DNA from: Oceanobacillus halotolerans
GTDB lineage: Bacteria > Bacillota > Bacilli > Bacillales > Amphibacillaceae
Reading direction: 5' to 3'
Length of the DNA: 64,000 nucleotides
Assembly: GCF_010993955.1 (NCBI RefSeq)
Contig: NZ_WIXL01000001.1
Coordinates: forward strand, 159,317 to 223,316
How positions within the stretch are numbered: position 1 is the first letter of the stretch; every line of letters begins with the position of its first letter. This document shows, one piece after another, positions 54,811 through 63,904 of this stretch. A program made the position numbers and the translations under genes. Under the pieces are notes generated by a model. It worked only from the letters and a program-made list of their open reading frames with translations, ran no database searches and was not told the DNA's origin.

Positions 54811-55015
54811 TTCTAATGACCAGAATGAGCAGGAAAACCATGGCGAAATGACATTAGGACGCCTCTAATGATGGGAATGACTTTGGAAACTTTGGCAAGT
54901 GACAGGAGGACGGTCTAATGACGGGAGTGATATGTAAAACCCTGGCAAACTGACATTAGAAGTCCTCTAATGTCAGGAATGAGCTAAAAACCAAGGCAAA
55001 AGTGACAATAGATGC
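54811..55015 (+). repeat. four tandem units of about 52 bp
   Basis: Each unit contains TCTAATGnnnGGAATGA, then AAAACCnTGGCnAA and TGACATTAG. Sequence divergence between units is marked. The array lies between the DUF421 gene and the B12 riboswitch and has no coding content. Confidence 0.6.
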
Positions 55016-55149
55016 TTTTGTTCCTGATAGATGGATATCAATTGTATGTTTTATATAATAGATTGCATTCCTGTAATTAGTATGATAGCATTTTACATGC
55101 AATATATTGATTGAAAACAATAACAGCATACTATATGTGGTTTCGCAAG

Positions 55150-55410
55150 TTTGGTGACATGCTATATGTCTTAAAAGGGAATCCAGTGAAAGTCTGGAAC
55201 TGTCCCCGCAACTGTAAGTGTGGACGAACGAGATATCCACTGTATCGAAAACTTAACGGTGTCGATATGGGAAGGACTCAAGTAGGTAGAAGCACAAGTC
55301 AGGAGACCTGCCAATATTTGCAGTTTCATTTCTCCGGGGTAAGGGAAGGTGAGACGGTAGGGATATTCTAGGACTTTTCTACCGTTCATCCGTGGGGTGA
55401 GCGGTTTTTG
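55150..55410 (+). ncRNA. cobalamin riboswitch with terminator platform
   Basis: The core reads AAAAGGGAATCCAGTGAAAG, then CTGTCCCCGCAACTGTAAG, a GGGAAGG-type segment and AAGTCAGGAGACCTGCC, the B12-box consensus. Downstream, GACGGTAG can pair with CTACCGTTC. CCGTTCATCC pairs with GGGTGAGCGG before five T (55382-55409), making a terminator with a competing antiterminator. Bound adenosylcobalamin should reduce expression of the reductase operon. Confidence 0.92.
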
Positions 55411-55436
55411 TATTACAGAAAGAGGAGGGACTAACG

Positions 55437-57668
55437 ATGTCAATGACTACACTAGATCTAGTGGATAAGCAAGCGATTTTTTCCATAATCGATAAAGCAT
55501 CTAAAGGTCTAAACATCGATACAGAAGCAGTCAAGCAAAAAGCACTTAAAGGAATAACAGACCAGAATAATGTTTATGAAAGGTTATCTAAACTCGCGTT
55601 GGAAAATATTGATGAATCAGATCCTAACTGGACATATGTCGCTAGTCGTATTTATTTACAAGATCTATATAATAAAGCAGCAAAAAACAGAAACTATAAA
55701 TCTAGTATTCAGTACGGTAGTTTCTATCATCTTATTCGAACCTTAACCGAGAAAGGGGTTTATGCATCAAGTTTACTCGCTAAGTATTCGAAAGGTGAAA
55801 TTGATTATTTCGAGCAACAAATTGAACCAAATCGGGATTTGCTCTTTACTTATTTAGGGCTATATAGTTTAGCTACAAGGTATTTGGCGACAGACTTCGA
55901 AAAAAATACATATGAACTTCCACAGGAGCGATGGATGGTTATTGCGATGTACCTCATGCAAGATGAGCCTTTAATAAAACGAAATGAACTCGTTATCGAA
56001 GCTTATTGGGCCTTGAGCAATCTTTATATGACAGTTGCAACTCCAACACTAACAAACGCTGGAAAATCACATGGACAATTATCCAGCTGCTTTATTGATA
56101 CCGTTGATGATAGTTTACAATCGATTTATGACAGTAACACAGACATTGCGAACCTTTCCAAAAATGGTGGTGGCATTGGGGTTTACATGGGGAAAATCAG
56201 AAGTAGAGGTAGTTCCATCAAAGGTTACAAGGGGATGTCTAGTGGAGTAGTGCCTTGGATTAAGCAACTAAATAACACAGCAGTGAATGTCGATCAATTA
56301 GGTACGAGAAAAGGTGCAATCGCCATTTACTTGGATGTTTGGCATAAAGATATCGAAGCATTCCTTGATTTGAAATTAAATAATGGCGATGACCGCCTGC
56401 GTGCACATGATATTTTCACAGGGGTATGTTTACCAGATTATTTTATGGAGCAAGTAGACAAGCGGGGCGACTGGTATTTATTTGACCCACATGAAGTTCA
56501 AGAAGTAATGGGATACTCGCTCGAGGAATTTTATGATGAGGAAAAAGGGAATGGATCTTGGCGTAAGCGTTATGAAGAATGTATTCAATCCGACAAATTA
56601 ACGAAAAAGCGAGTGCCAGCAATTGAAATTATGAAGCGGGTTATGAAGGCACAGCTGGAATCAGGTACACCATTTATGTTTTATCGTGATGAAGTGAACA
56701 GACAGAATAACAACGAGCATAATGGAATGATTTATTGTAGCAATTTGTGTACGGAAATAACGCAAAACCAATCACCAACCAAATTTATAGAAGAATATGT
56801 GGAACAAGATAATACAATTGTTAAGAAATATAAAGCTGGTGATTACGTAGTATGTAACTTAAGCTCTATTAATCTTGGAAAGGCAGTGCCTGACGAGGTG
56901 CTTGACCGTCTCATTAAAATACAAGTACGTATGCTTGATAATGTGATTGATATTAACACATTACCGATTAAACAAACAAAGCTAACCAATCAGAAATACC
57001 GAGCAATTGGATTAGGTACATTTGGTTGGCACCACCTACTTGCATTGAAAAAAATAAAGTGGGAATCGGATGAAGCGGTTCGCTATGCCGATGAGTTATA
57101 TGAAAAAATTGCCTATTTAACGATCAAGAACAGCATGGAATTGAGTAAGGAAAAAGGAAGCTATCCATGTTTTACAGGAAGCAAGTGGCATACAGGAACT
57201 TATTTTACGGATAAAGGATATACAGATGAAAAATGGCTTACATTGAAAAACGATGTCATGAAGTATGGTGTGCGAAATGGGTATTTAATGGCGGTTGCAC
57301 CAAATTCATCAACATCTATGATTGCAGGTTCCACTGCTAGTATCGATCCAATCTTTAAAACCTTTTATAATGAAGAAAAAAAGGATTTTAAAATACCAAC
57401 AACAGCACCAGATTTAAATCATGAAACATATGATGTGTACCGCAGATCGGCATATATCGTTGATCAAAGGTGGTCTGTGAAACAAAATGCTGCACGACAA
57501 AAACATATCGACCAAAGCATTTCCTTTAACTTTTACGTACCAAACACAATTAAAGCATCAGTATTACTTGATTTACACCTCCAAGCATGGCACCAAGGAC
57601 TAAAAACGACCTACTATGTTCGATCAACTGCGAGTGATATTGAAGAATGTGAGTGGTGTGAAAGTTGA
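55437..57668 (+). CDS. nrdE: class I ribonucleotide reductase, large (alpha) subunit
   Basis: A 743-residue catalytic subunit. Active-site marks are GQLSSCFIDTVDDSLQSIYD, KNGGGIGVYMGKIRSRGSSI, the NxCxE triad in MIYCSNLCTEI, the redox partner VVCNLSSINLG, and the C-terminal ECEWCES cysteine pair. It converts ribonucleoside diphosphates to deoxy forms with a beta-subunit radical. AGAGGAGGG precedes the ATG. It leads an operon with a flavodoxin and the beta gene. The operon sits behind a B12 riboswitch, so it serves when cobalamin is scarce. Confidence 0.93.
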   Translation: MSMTTLDLVDKQAIFSIIDKASKGLNIDTEAVKQKALKGITDQNNVYERLSKLALENIDESDPNWTYVASRIYLQDLYNKAAKNRNYKSSIQYGSFYHLIRTLTEKGVYASSLLAKYSKGEIDYFEQQIEPNRDLLFTYLGLYSLATRYLATDFEKNTYELPQERWMVIAMYLMQDEPLIKRNELVIEAYWALSNLYMTVATPTLTNAGKSHGQLSSCFIDTVDDSLQSIYDSNTDIANLSKNGGGIGVYMGKIRSRGSSIKGYKGMSSGVVPWIKQLNNTAVNVDQLGTRKGAIAIYLDVWHKDIEAFLDLKLNNGDDRLRAHDIFTGVCLPDYFMEQVDKRGDWYLFDPHEVQEVMGYSLEEFYDEEKGNGSWRKRYEECIQSDKLTKKRVPAIEIMKRVMKAQLESGTPFMFYRDEVNRQNNNEHNGMIYCSNLCTEITQNQSPTKFIEEYVEQDNTIVKKYKAGDYVVCNLSSINLGKAVPDEVLDRLIKIQVRMLDNVIDINTLPIKQTKLTNQKYRAIGLGTFGWHHLLALKKIKWESDEAVRYADELYEKIAYLTIKNSMELSKEKGSYPCFTGSKWHTGTYFTDKGYTDEKWLTLKNDVMKYGVRNGYLMAVAPNSSTSMIAGSTASIDPIFKTFYNEEKKDFKIPTTAPDLNHETYDVYRRSAYIVDQRWSVKQNAARQKHIDQSISFNFYVPNTIKASVLLDLHLQAWHQGLKTTYYVRSTASDIEECEWCES

Positions 57669-58099
57669 CGGTTTTAATAGCCTACTTATCATATAGTGGC
57701 AATACAAAGGAAGTAGCAGAGCTTATTCAACAGCAGGTGGAGTCCAATGGCATAGCTGTTGAGATGCACCGAATTGGGATTGAACAGCCGATTAAAGCCG
57801 AAAAATATCAGTTTATTTTTCTTGGAACATTTACATGGGATAAAGGAAAAACACCAGATGAGGTGAAGGATTTCGTTTGGGAGGTAGGTTATAAGCCATC
57901 AAATATCGCCATTTTTGGAACAGGAGAGACACAATTCGGTGGGGATGCACTTTTTTGTAAGGCTGTCGATAAACTGGTTACATTTTACGGTAGTAGGTGG
58001 GACGGGTTAAAAATTGAACAGTCCCCACGTGGAAGTCAGGAACAATTAGTAGAAAATTGGGTGGAAAGGGTGTTACATGATGTCAACACGTATACTTGA
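57665..58099 (+). CDS. flavodoxin in the reductase operon (NrdI-like role)
   Basis: A 144-residue flavodoxin. The phosphate loop is YLSYSGNTKEVAEL, and the FMN-binding loops are FLGTFTWDKGKTPDEVKDF and FGTGETQFGGDALF. It resembles ordinary flavodoxins more than classic NrdI. Its place between the alpha and beta genes, overlapping both by 4 and 23 bp, suggests it supplies reduced oxygen species or electrons to the beta metal centre. That role is inferred. Confidence 0.85.
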   Translation: MTVLIAYLSYSGNTKEVAELIQQQVESNGIAVEMHRIGIEQPIKAEKYQFIFLGTFTWDKGKTPDEVKDFVWEVGYKPSNIAIFGTGETQFGGDALFCKAVDKLVTFYGSRWDGLKIEQSPRGSQEQLVENWVERVLHDVNTYT

Positions 58100-59123
58100 G
58101 AAGGCAAAAACGTTGGAACCAGTACATCCTAATAAATCAACAGGTTTGTTCGGTGGGAAGTCAAGTGGCATCTTAAATTGGAACGATATTGCATATCCAC
58201 ACTGGTATAAAATATATAAGCGGCTGATCGGAAATTATTGGCAAGCAGATGAAGTAAATATGTCGAGTGATGTACGGCAATTTTCTTCTCTCACCGAGCC
58301 AGAGAAGGATGCGTATTTAAAAATAATTGGATTATTGTCTACATTGGATGCACCACAAACGAGAACAGCATTACTTTTATCATTATACGCAACAGATGCT
58401 TCGGTTCAATCGATTATGGCAGTTATTGCACAGCAGGAAGCAGTACATAATGAAAGTTATTCCTATGTTTTATCATCTGTCGTTTCACTTGATGAACAAA
58501 ACGAGTCCTTTCAATTAGGACGAAAGGATCCAGTACTGTTAAAAAGAAATGAAAACTTGATTGAGCAATACAATGCTTTTGTGAACGAGCCATCGATGGA
58601 AAATATTTTAAAAACGATGGTGTATACTGCATTATTGGAAGGGATGTTTTTTTACTCAGGATTTGCATTTTTCTATCACTTGGCACGAAATAATAAGATG
58701 GTAGGGACATCCACGATGATTAGTTATATCAACCGTGATGAACTAGAACATGGCCGGTTTATCGCAGAATTGTTTCGGGCAACTTTAGCAGAAAATCCGT
58801 CATACAATACAAGTGATTTTGTTGAATGGGTTTATACACACTTTGAAAAATCTGTTGATCTTGAAATCGAATGGTCGACTTATGTGTTAGCAGACGTTCA
58901 AGGGATCGATTTAGATGAAATGGCTGGATATATTAAATATAGAGCGAACAAAATGTTGCGGATGATGGGATTAAACGAAATTTACCCAGACCACACGGGA
59001 AATCCGATGAAATGGATCCGTGCCTATGTCGATAATGTGGACGGTACAAAAACAGACTTTTTCGAGCAGAAATCCAGACAATATACAAAAACAAGTGATT
59101 TAAATGGGTTTGATGATTTGTAA
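58077..59123 (+). CDS. nrdF: class I ribonucleotide reductase, small (beta) subunit
   Basis: A 348-residue ferritin-like radical subunit. Ligand sets are the Asp of LLSTLDAPQTR, the Glu and His of QQEAVHNESYSYVL, the Glu of EGMFFYSGFAF, and the Glu and His of INRDELEHGRF. The tyrosine after the first HxxxY set (AVHNESY) is present, so a tyrosyl radical is possible. ATG 58077 or 58080 overlaps the flavodoxin gene. It ends the B12-riboswitch operon. Confidence 0.92.
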   Translation: MMSTRILEKAKTLEPVHPNKSTGLFGGKSSGILNWNDIAYPHWYKIYKRLIGNYWQADEVNMSSDVRQFSSLTEPEKDAYLKIIGLLSTLDAPQTRTALLLSLYATDASVQSIMAVIAQQEAVHNESYSYVLSSVVSLDEQNESFQLGRKDPVLLKRNENLIEQYNAFVNEPSMENILKTMVYTALLEGMFFYSGFAFFYHLARNNKMVGTSTMISYINRDELEHGRFIAELFRATLAENPSYNTSDFVEWVYTHFEKSVDLEIEWSTYVLADVQGIDLDEMAGYIKYRANKMLRMMGLNEIYPDHTGNPMKWIRAYVDNVDGTKTDFFEQKSRQYTKTSDLNGFDDL

Positions 59124-59256
59124 GAAAAGAAACGATTGCCAACTATTTTTGTAATTGCAGGAGGTTGGCGTAGTATGAAAATAAAGTTATATACTTGATA
59201 AAAAGGTTCTATTTTTCGAAAAATAGTTGTACTACTAGATTGTTATTTTAGGAGTT

Positions 59257-59300
59257 TAAAAGGCAGTCATCCATAGGAAATGAGGTGACTGCCTTTTATT
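59257..59300 (+). terminator. Rho-independent terminator
   Basis: Stem AAAAGGCAGTCA / TGACTGCCTTTT, ending the nrd operon. Confidence 0.85.
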
Positions 59301-59611
59301 TTCCTTCACAAAGAGCAACCTTATAAGATCTCAAAAGAAACTCAGTATATAACATTTTTAATGATATTCTCAAAAGTGCAAACCCAGTATACAACTTTCT
59401 TATGGTTTAATTTTCTATTAGTCTGTTTAAGTAATTTTTTATTTAAAGGGTATTTTTCATGTGGTATTTCTTCAATCTGTTTAAACAAATCCCATTTTGA
59501 TCCCGCCATGTCTTTATCTTCTTCTTTCATATTCATTATATAGAACATCTTCCCAATGTTTATGCATCCTATTTTAATACAGAATTTCCAAAAAATATAA
59601 TTGCTTTAAAA
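59301..59611. other. intergenic, unclear
   Basis: A minus-strand frame (59342-59548) could encode a charged product with KWDLFKQIEEIPHEKYPLNK, but it has no clear ribosome binding site or family. Not annotated as a gene. Confidence 0.35.
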
Positions 59612-59912
59612 TTTCTCCTCTTGTTATAAGTGAATGTGTTTTTGTATTAATGGGAAAACAGTTTCGAGCAAAGAAAGAAACAATTAAAAAAGCACTGATT
59701 TCCTTTATTAACATACCAGGAGTTGTTGCAGAGGAAAAGAACGTGATAGAAGAAACATTATATAATTATTCCAGCAAAGGAATTGATTTTACAGATGCTT
59801 ATATAGCTGCACATGCCCGTTCCATAAAGCCTCCACATATTATTACGGAGAATATTAAGGATTTAAAGGGTTAGATGTTTTGGCAGAAGTACTTCCTGAT
59901 ATGAATGACTGA
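59612..59912 (+). pseudogene. PIN-domain (VapC-like) toxin fragment
   Basis: The frame reads PLVISECVFVLMGKQFRAKK, then IEETLYNYSSKGIDFTDAYI, the C-terminal half of PIN domains with the third acidic motif (DFTDAYIA). The N-terminal DTNVLL motif is missing. After DLKG a stop appears; a one-base deletion would continue as LDVLAEVLPDMND to 59912. No antitoxin gene is next to it. It is a dead toxin fragment. Confidence 0.6.
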
Positions 59913-59987
59913 AGTTGATTAGATTGGCTACAACGATATTATCCGTTTAAAACTAGCGAATAGGCGTTAGTGGAATAGTAGTTATAG

Positions 59988-60019
59988 AGCTTGGAGAACT
60001 TCCCCAAGCCCGTTTTTTA
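59988..60019 (+). terminator. Rho-independent terminator
   Basis: GCTTGG / CCAAGC hairpin then CGTTTTTT, directly before a family A repeat. Confidence 0.7.
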
Positions 60020-60141
60020 CACGTTAGGAAAGTATAACATTTTAGCTAAGAAGAAGACTCGACGTTGCTAAAATCTTAATGTCCCAAGTATAAGAAAAAC
60101 GAACACATTCGCTAAAGGACGAGCGAATGCGAGTTTTTCTA
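60020..60141 (+). repeat. repeat family A, copy 9
   Basis: CACGTTAGGAAAGTATAACA ... GCGAATGCGAGTTTTTCTAA; complete, and continues into a B copy. Confidence 0.85.
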
Positions 60142-60455
60142 ACAAGGTAAGAAAGTATAAAAAGTTGGCCTCATTACTGTCTTATATAGGAAAGGCCACG
60201 TCCAGCTTCGAGCAATTGACGTCCTAGTGCCGATAGAAATAAGGACGTCCGAGTTTTCATCGGCCAGCGCCTACCCCCCTCGAGGTCATAAGTCAATCCA
60301 CATTACGCGCAAAAAGCGCCACGTCGAGCTTGGCTTATGCTTGGCAGATAAGAAACAAAACGTTCTTACTGCATAAGTGCAACTAAGGCTTTCCCACTTG
60401 GCGATAAGCCAAGTTTTCTAATCGGGGGTGCTCAAGGTGCTTGCGCTTTTGTTCC
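60142..60455 (+). repeat. linker plus repeat family B, copy 5
   Basis: Same linker GGCCTCATTACTGTCTTATA. B begins GGCCACGTCCAGCTTCGAGC with the extra GACGTCCTAGTGCCGAT / ATCGGCC segment. It ends GGGGGTGCTCAAGGTGCTTG then CGCTTTTGTTC. Confidence 0.75.
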
Positions 60456-60474
60456 GTGTATTCTGGTAAACTTC

Positions 60475-61011
60475 CTACAACCCCTTCAATAACAAACCTG
60501 CTTCTGTCAATGCTTTTTCATTTTGTTTAATGTCCCCTGGCCTTGATGCCTTTCCAATCACATAACCTTCAAATGACATTCCAAAGAACTGACAAATATA
60601 TTCAAATTGCTGAATGAGCGGAAGCCCCTTAATATGTGGTTTATCCCCGCCTACTGCAATAACATAAACTTTTTTATCCTTTAAAGCGCCCCTAAAATGT
60701 GCATAATTCGGATCCTTCATAACTTGCGACCAACGATCAATAAACGTTTTCATTACACCAGACATGCTATACCAGTAAATTGGTGTGGAGAACACATACA
60801 CATCATGTTCAAGCATTTTATCAATTAGTTTTGTATGATCATCAACAACCTCTTTAAATCCATCTGGTGCATGTCGTTCATCCACAATTGGCTTAATGTC
60901 ATGTTCCTTCAAATAGATATGGGTACCTTTCTCCTTTGGGACCGCTTGGTATGTTAAGTATTCTGTATTTCCATTGTCACGAGTAGATCCATGAAAAACG
61001 GCTATGTTCAT
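60475..61011 (-). CDS. NADPH-dependent FMN reductase-like protein
   Basis: A 178-residue flavodoxin-fold oxidoreductase. MNIAVFHGSTRDNGNTEYLT is the FMN phosphate loop, and YVFSTPIYWYSMSGVMKTFI is the active-site helix of this family. Members reduce quinones, azo compounds or flavins with NAD(P)H. ATG 61011 is chosen because AAGGAGGAG precedes it; 31 upstream codons are out of character. No partner gene is nearby. Confidence 0.85.
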   Translation of the reverse strand: MNIAVFHGSTRDNGNTEYLTYQAVPKEKGTHIYLKEHDIKPIVDERHAPDGFKEVVDDHTKLIDKMLEHDVYVFSTPIYWYSMSGVMKTFIDRWSQVMKDPNYAHFRGALKDKKVYVIAVGGDKPHIKGLPLIQQFEYICQFFGMSFEGYVIGKASRPGDIKQNEKALTEAGLLLKGL

Positions 61012-61204
61012 ATTTCTCCTCCTTATATGTGGTGTTAGGTAAAGTTTACCATAAACGGGGCAGTCATTCAGATGTGAAATAATACTTTTTAAACTGTTCC
61101 TCACTGTAGCATATTAATGAAAACCAATAATCATGTAAAATGAAACAAAATTGTGTAGCATATCGTAATAAGAGTCAACAGATAAGACCGGGAGGAGAAT
61201 GGTA

Positions 61205-61342
61205 TTGAGCAGAAAACGAAAGAAGCAAAAAGAAGGGAAATGGGATTGGGTTTTAGACATTATATTTACTGTCCCAGAGTTAATTATCGCTTTCATTCGA
61301 ATTATCATTAGAGGAATTCTTTCGGTGATACGGAGTTGGTGA
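61205..61342 (+). CDS. 45-residue single-helix membrane protein
   Basis: A short gene starting TTG after a strong GGGAGGAG box. The product begins MSRKRKKQKEGKWDWVLDII, then has one hydrophobic helix (ELIIAFIRIIIRGIL) and ends VIRSW. The basic N-terminus plus amphipathic or membrane helix is typical of small bacillus membrane peptides. No family is recognised. Confidence 0.55.
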   Translation: MSRKRKKQKEGKWDWVLDIIFTVPELIIAFIRIIIRGILSVIRSW

Positions 61343-61690
61343 TAAATAAAAAGGCTCTTTTGCATTCTAAGTAGTTCAGTTAACATGGAGAAACACATGA
61401 AATAGAAGACAGGCAAATTTTAAACGCATGGATGTATATAACTACCCATGCGTTTTTGTATGTTATTTTTATTGTTATTTAAGTTACTATTTACAATGTA
61501 ACTTCCTATATTATTTAACATTTTCTCCACAAAAACTGGACTACTTATTCGCATTCTTTGTTGTTTTTTTAACGTCGCATCTTTTATATAATGCGCAGTA
61601 GTTTTATCTATAAAAACCGCTACGGAAACAATCTATCAACCATGTATTAAGATTTATACTTAAAAAAGCAATAATCTCTTAGAAAAAGCC
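61343..61690. other. intergenic with terminator and repeat fragment
   Basis: A hairpin at 61421-61458 (AAACGCATGG / CCATGCGTTT then TTTTT) is a likely terminator for the 45-residue gene. 61555-61600 holds an inverted end fragment of the family C elements (CGCATTCTTTGTTG ... TTTAACGTC). Confidence 0.55.
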
Positions 61691-61693
61691 AAT

Positions 61694-61730
61694 AAAAAAG
61701 TGGAGCACAGCACATGCTCCACTTTTTCTT
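61694..61730 (-). terminator. Rho-independent terminator
   Basis: Stem AAAAAGTGGAGCA / TGCTCCACTTTTT, ending the leftward permease remnant. Confidence 0.8.
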
Positions 61731-62412
61731 AAGCTCGAAGCCACATCCAAATTTCCCCAGGAGTAGCATTCTTCCCGTACATTAATATACCAACTTGAAA
61801 GATTTTCCCTGCTAGTTTCATAAAGATCCACACACTGACGACTAAAATAGCAATGGCAATGATAATCTCGATCCAAGGCCATTCTTCTAAAAGAGCTAGT
61901 CGAAGCAGTAAAACCCCTGGTGAGGTGAATGGAATATAGGTACCGATCTGAGCCATCAAACCACTTGGATCACTGACAACAGGACCGATAAAGATAAATG
62001 GTAAAAATGGCAGCATCATGACTAAGCCTTGGAAGTTCCCGGCTGTTGTCATATCTGTCATCGTTGCACCAATTCCGACGAAAATGGAAGCAAACAACAA
62101 ATACCCTAAAATGGCAATGGCAATTAACAGGATGAGTTCCGGAACGAGTAAGTATTCGATAATTGGAAAGTCAATGCGCCATAATAATACCGGCAGTACA
62201 AGTGCGATGGAGACGATTGATTGAATAATTCCTAGCACAAAGTATCCAAAAATTTTACCTTGCATTAAATCAGCAGGTGTTAACGAAGATAGAATGATTT
62301 CGGCAATCTTATCTTTCTTTTCCTGAGAAGCACTTTGGAAAATCGCCATCCCGGTAAAGACGATCGACAGCATGATGAAGCCAGCAAATGCACCCGGGAC
62401 AATACGCTCCAA
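61729..62412 (-). pseudogene. ABC-2 permease (NatB-like), 5' truncated
   Basis: About 228 residues with five to six helices, matching the C-terminal half of NatB-type sodium-export permeases: AIFQSASQEKKDKIAEIILS, then SSLTPADLMQGKIFGYF. Family members are near 400 residues, so the first 170 or so are missing. The upstream sequence breaks near 62413, where a transposase remnant begins. The ATPase gene (natA) is also absent. The locus is probably inactive. Confidence 0.75.
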
Positions 62413-62414
62413 TA

Positions 62415-62624
62415 AACTGTCACTTAATCCACTGGCTCAACATTTAGAGCAATAACGCCTGTCGTCATTTAGCTCTAACTTGTGCCAGTGTTTGAGAGAA
62501 GCCAATTTTTTTCGTTGAATTCTCTAAATAAAAATTTACCTGTATCAGAGGAAAGAAAACCTTCATTATTAGCCAATTTAATCTGGCGATTGAAATCTAG
62601 TGTTATTTGCGGTGAGGTAGCCAT
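62415..62624 (-). pseudogene. IS1380-like transposase, N-terminal fragment
   Basis: Minus-strand ATG at 62624 encodes MATSPQITLDFNRQIKLANN, then GFLSSDTGKFLFREFNEK, the usual start of IS1380-family transposases. The frame then breaks and continues as IGFSQTLAQVRAK. The rest is missing. It borders the broken permease. An AGAACCATTTCTGTT / AACAGAAATGGGTTC inverted pair at 62629-62673 may be an element end or terminator. Confidence 0.55.
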
Positions 62625-62804
62625 TATAAGAACCATTTCTGTTGGTTATTTGTTGGTACTTTAACTGTAACAGAAATGGGTTCTTTTTTCATTTATTTGA
62701 TGAATGGTTAATTTAGCTGGACTCCTTGTTGCATAGGGGCTAGTCAATTATCTAAGGATTTCTATGAATAATTCGGGTTTGTGTTATTGAAATTAATGAA
62801 AATA

Positions 62805-62833
62805 TTGAAAATTCAAAAATTATATTGTATAAT
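62805..62833 (+). promoter_or_regulatory. sigma-A promoter
   Basis: TTGAAA (62805-62810), a 17-bp spacer and TATAAT (62828-62833), 37 bp before the next start codon. Confidence 0.7.
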
Positions 62834-62869
62834 TAATCTGAAACTAATAATGGAAGGAGTTCAGTAACT

Positions 62870-63799
62870 TGCGAAAAATTTTCAAGAAAATTATTGTAGC
62901 TAGTTTGTGTTCAGTTCTTGCATTTTCTCTATTCCCTACAAATTTTACACAAGCAACAGGGAACGGACAATCTTGGGACACATTATTAGGTAATTCTGGT
63001 TCAGGAGGTAGTGTGGTAAGATATAATTCCGTGACAGGTGTTGTGTGAAAATTGTAATGGTGTTTATGACATAAGATATCCATTTTCATTTGGCATATAT
63101 AATTCAAATAACTTTAGATTAAATTCTCATAGTGTTAATGTCACTTCAGTTAGTCAGGGTTTCGTCACTGGTGGTGCATCACTTTCCTATAACATGGAAT
63201 CTTCTGGAACTGTAGTAAATGATTATACTTATAACGGTGTGCGTCTACAAGCTGGGCAAACTTATACTACTAATTGGAATAGGACTATCCCTTTAGGTTC
63301 ATTAAATAGAGCTGCATCAGTAGGTATTATGACAATTTCTGGTTCAGGAAGCTCTTATGCCTGTGGGACTGAAGTTTGGCAAACATGGCACGTTGGTGCT
63401 AGAAGCCTTACAACTATTAATGATAGTCCAGTTAATGAAGTTTCAAATAATGTTTTAGCTAATAAAAAAGAAATCTTAGCTGTTTTAAGTAATGACTACC
63501 AAGAAGCTGCTGAACCTATGACTGCTGGCTCAACAATGGTAAGTCATTTTAGTGATATAGAAAATGGTAATCTAGTAATTGTTACTCAACAGGAAGATCC
63601 TATTCAAGTAAATAACGTAGAGGAAGAAGATTTCGTTTCTAAAAAAGATGAGAAATTCCATTATGAATACGCTTCTTTTAATAATTATAGTGAACAAGAA
63701 TTGTCAATTATTAAATATAAGAAGGATGACATTTATACCTCTATCGTTTCCATTTTAAGTGAACAAGAAATTGTTGACATAGCTAAAGAAACCTATTAA
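62870..63799 (+). pseudogene. secreted protein, frameshifted after the signal region
   Basis: TTG 62870 follows GGAAGGAG and encodes a signal peptide (MRKIFKKIIVASLCSVLAFS ... NFTQA) plus a Gly/Ser-rich stretch. It then stops at about 63048. The remaining 250 codons continue in another frame: CENCNGVYDIRYPFSFGIYN, a strand-rich middle, and an acidic C-terminus ending SILSEQEIVDIAKETY. A single indel near 63035-63045 joins them. No family is recognised. It has its own promoter and terminator. Confidence 0.6.
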
Positions 63800-63809
63800 C
63801 AACTTAAAA

Positions 63810-63848
63810 CATCTTGTTCCCAACTTTTGTTAGGAGCAAGATGTATAT
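63810..63848 (+). terminator. Rho-independent terminator
   Basis: Stem CATCTTGTTCC / GGAGCAAGATG followed by TATATTTG. Confidence 0.7.
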
Positions 63849-63904
63849 TTGTTTTCGACTATTAGTATGTTTAATTATATTATGGTGTGTAAAATTAATT
63901 TATT

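Noticed and set aside
54811-55015. CRISPR-like array
   Set aside because: Units diverge along their whole length and no conserved repeat alternates with unique spacers.
59342-59548. Minus-strand 68-codon frame
   Set aside because: Charged and plausible, but no ribosome binding site at usable distance and no family.
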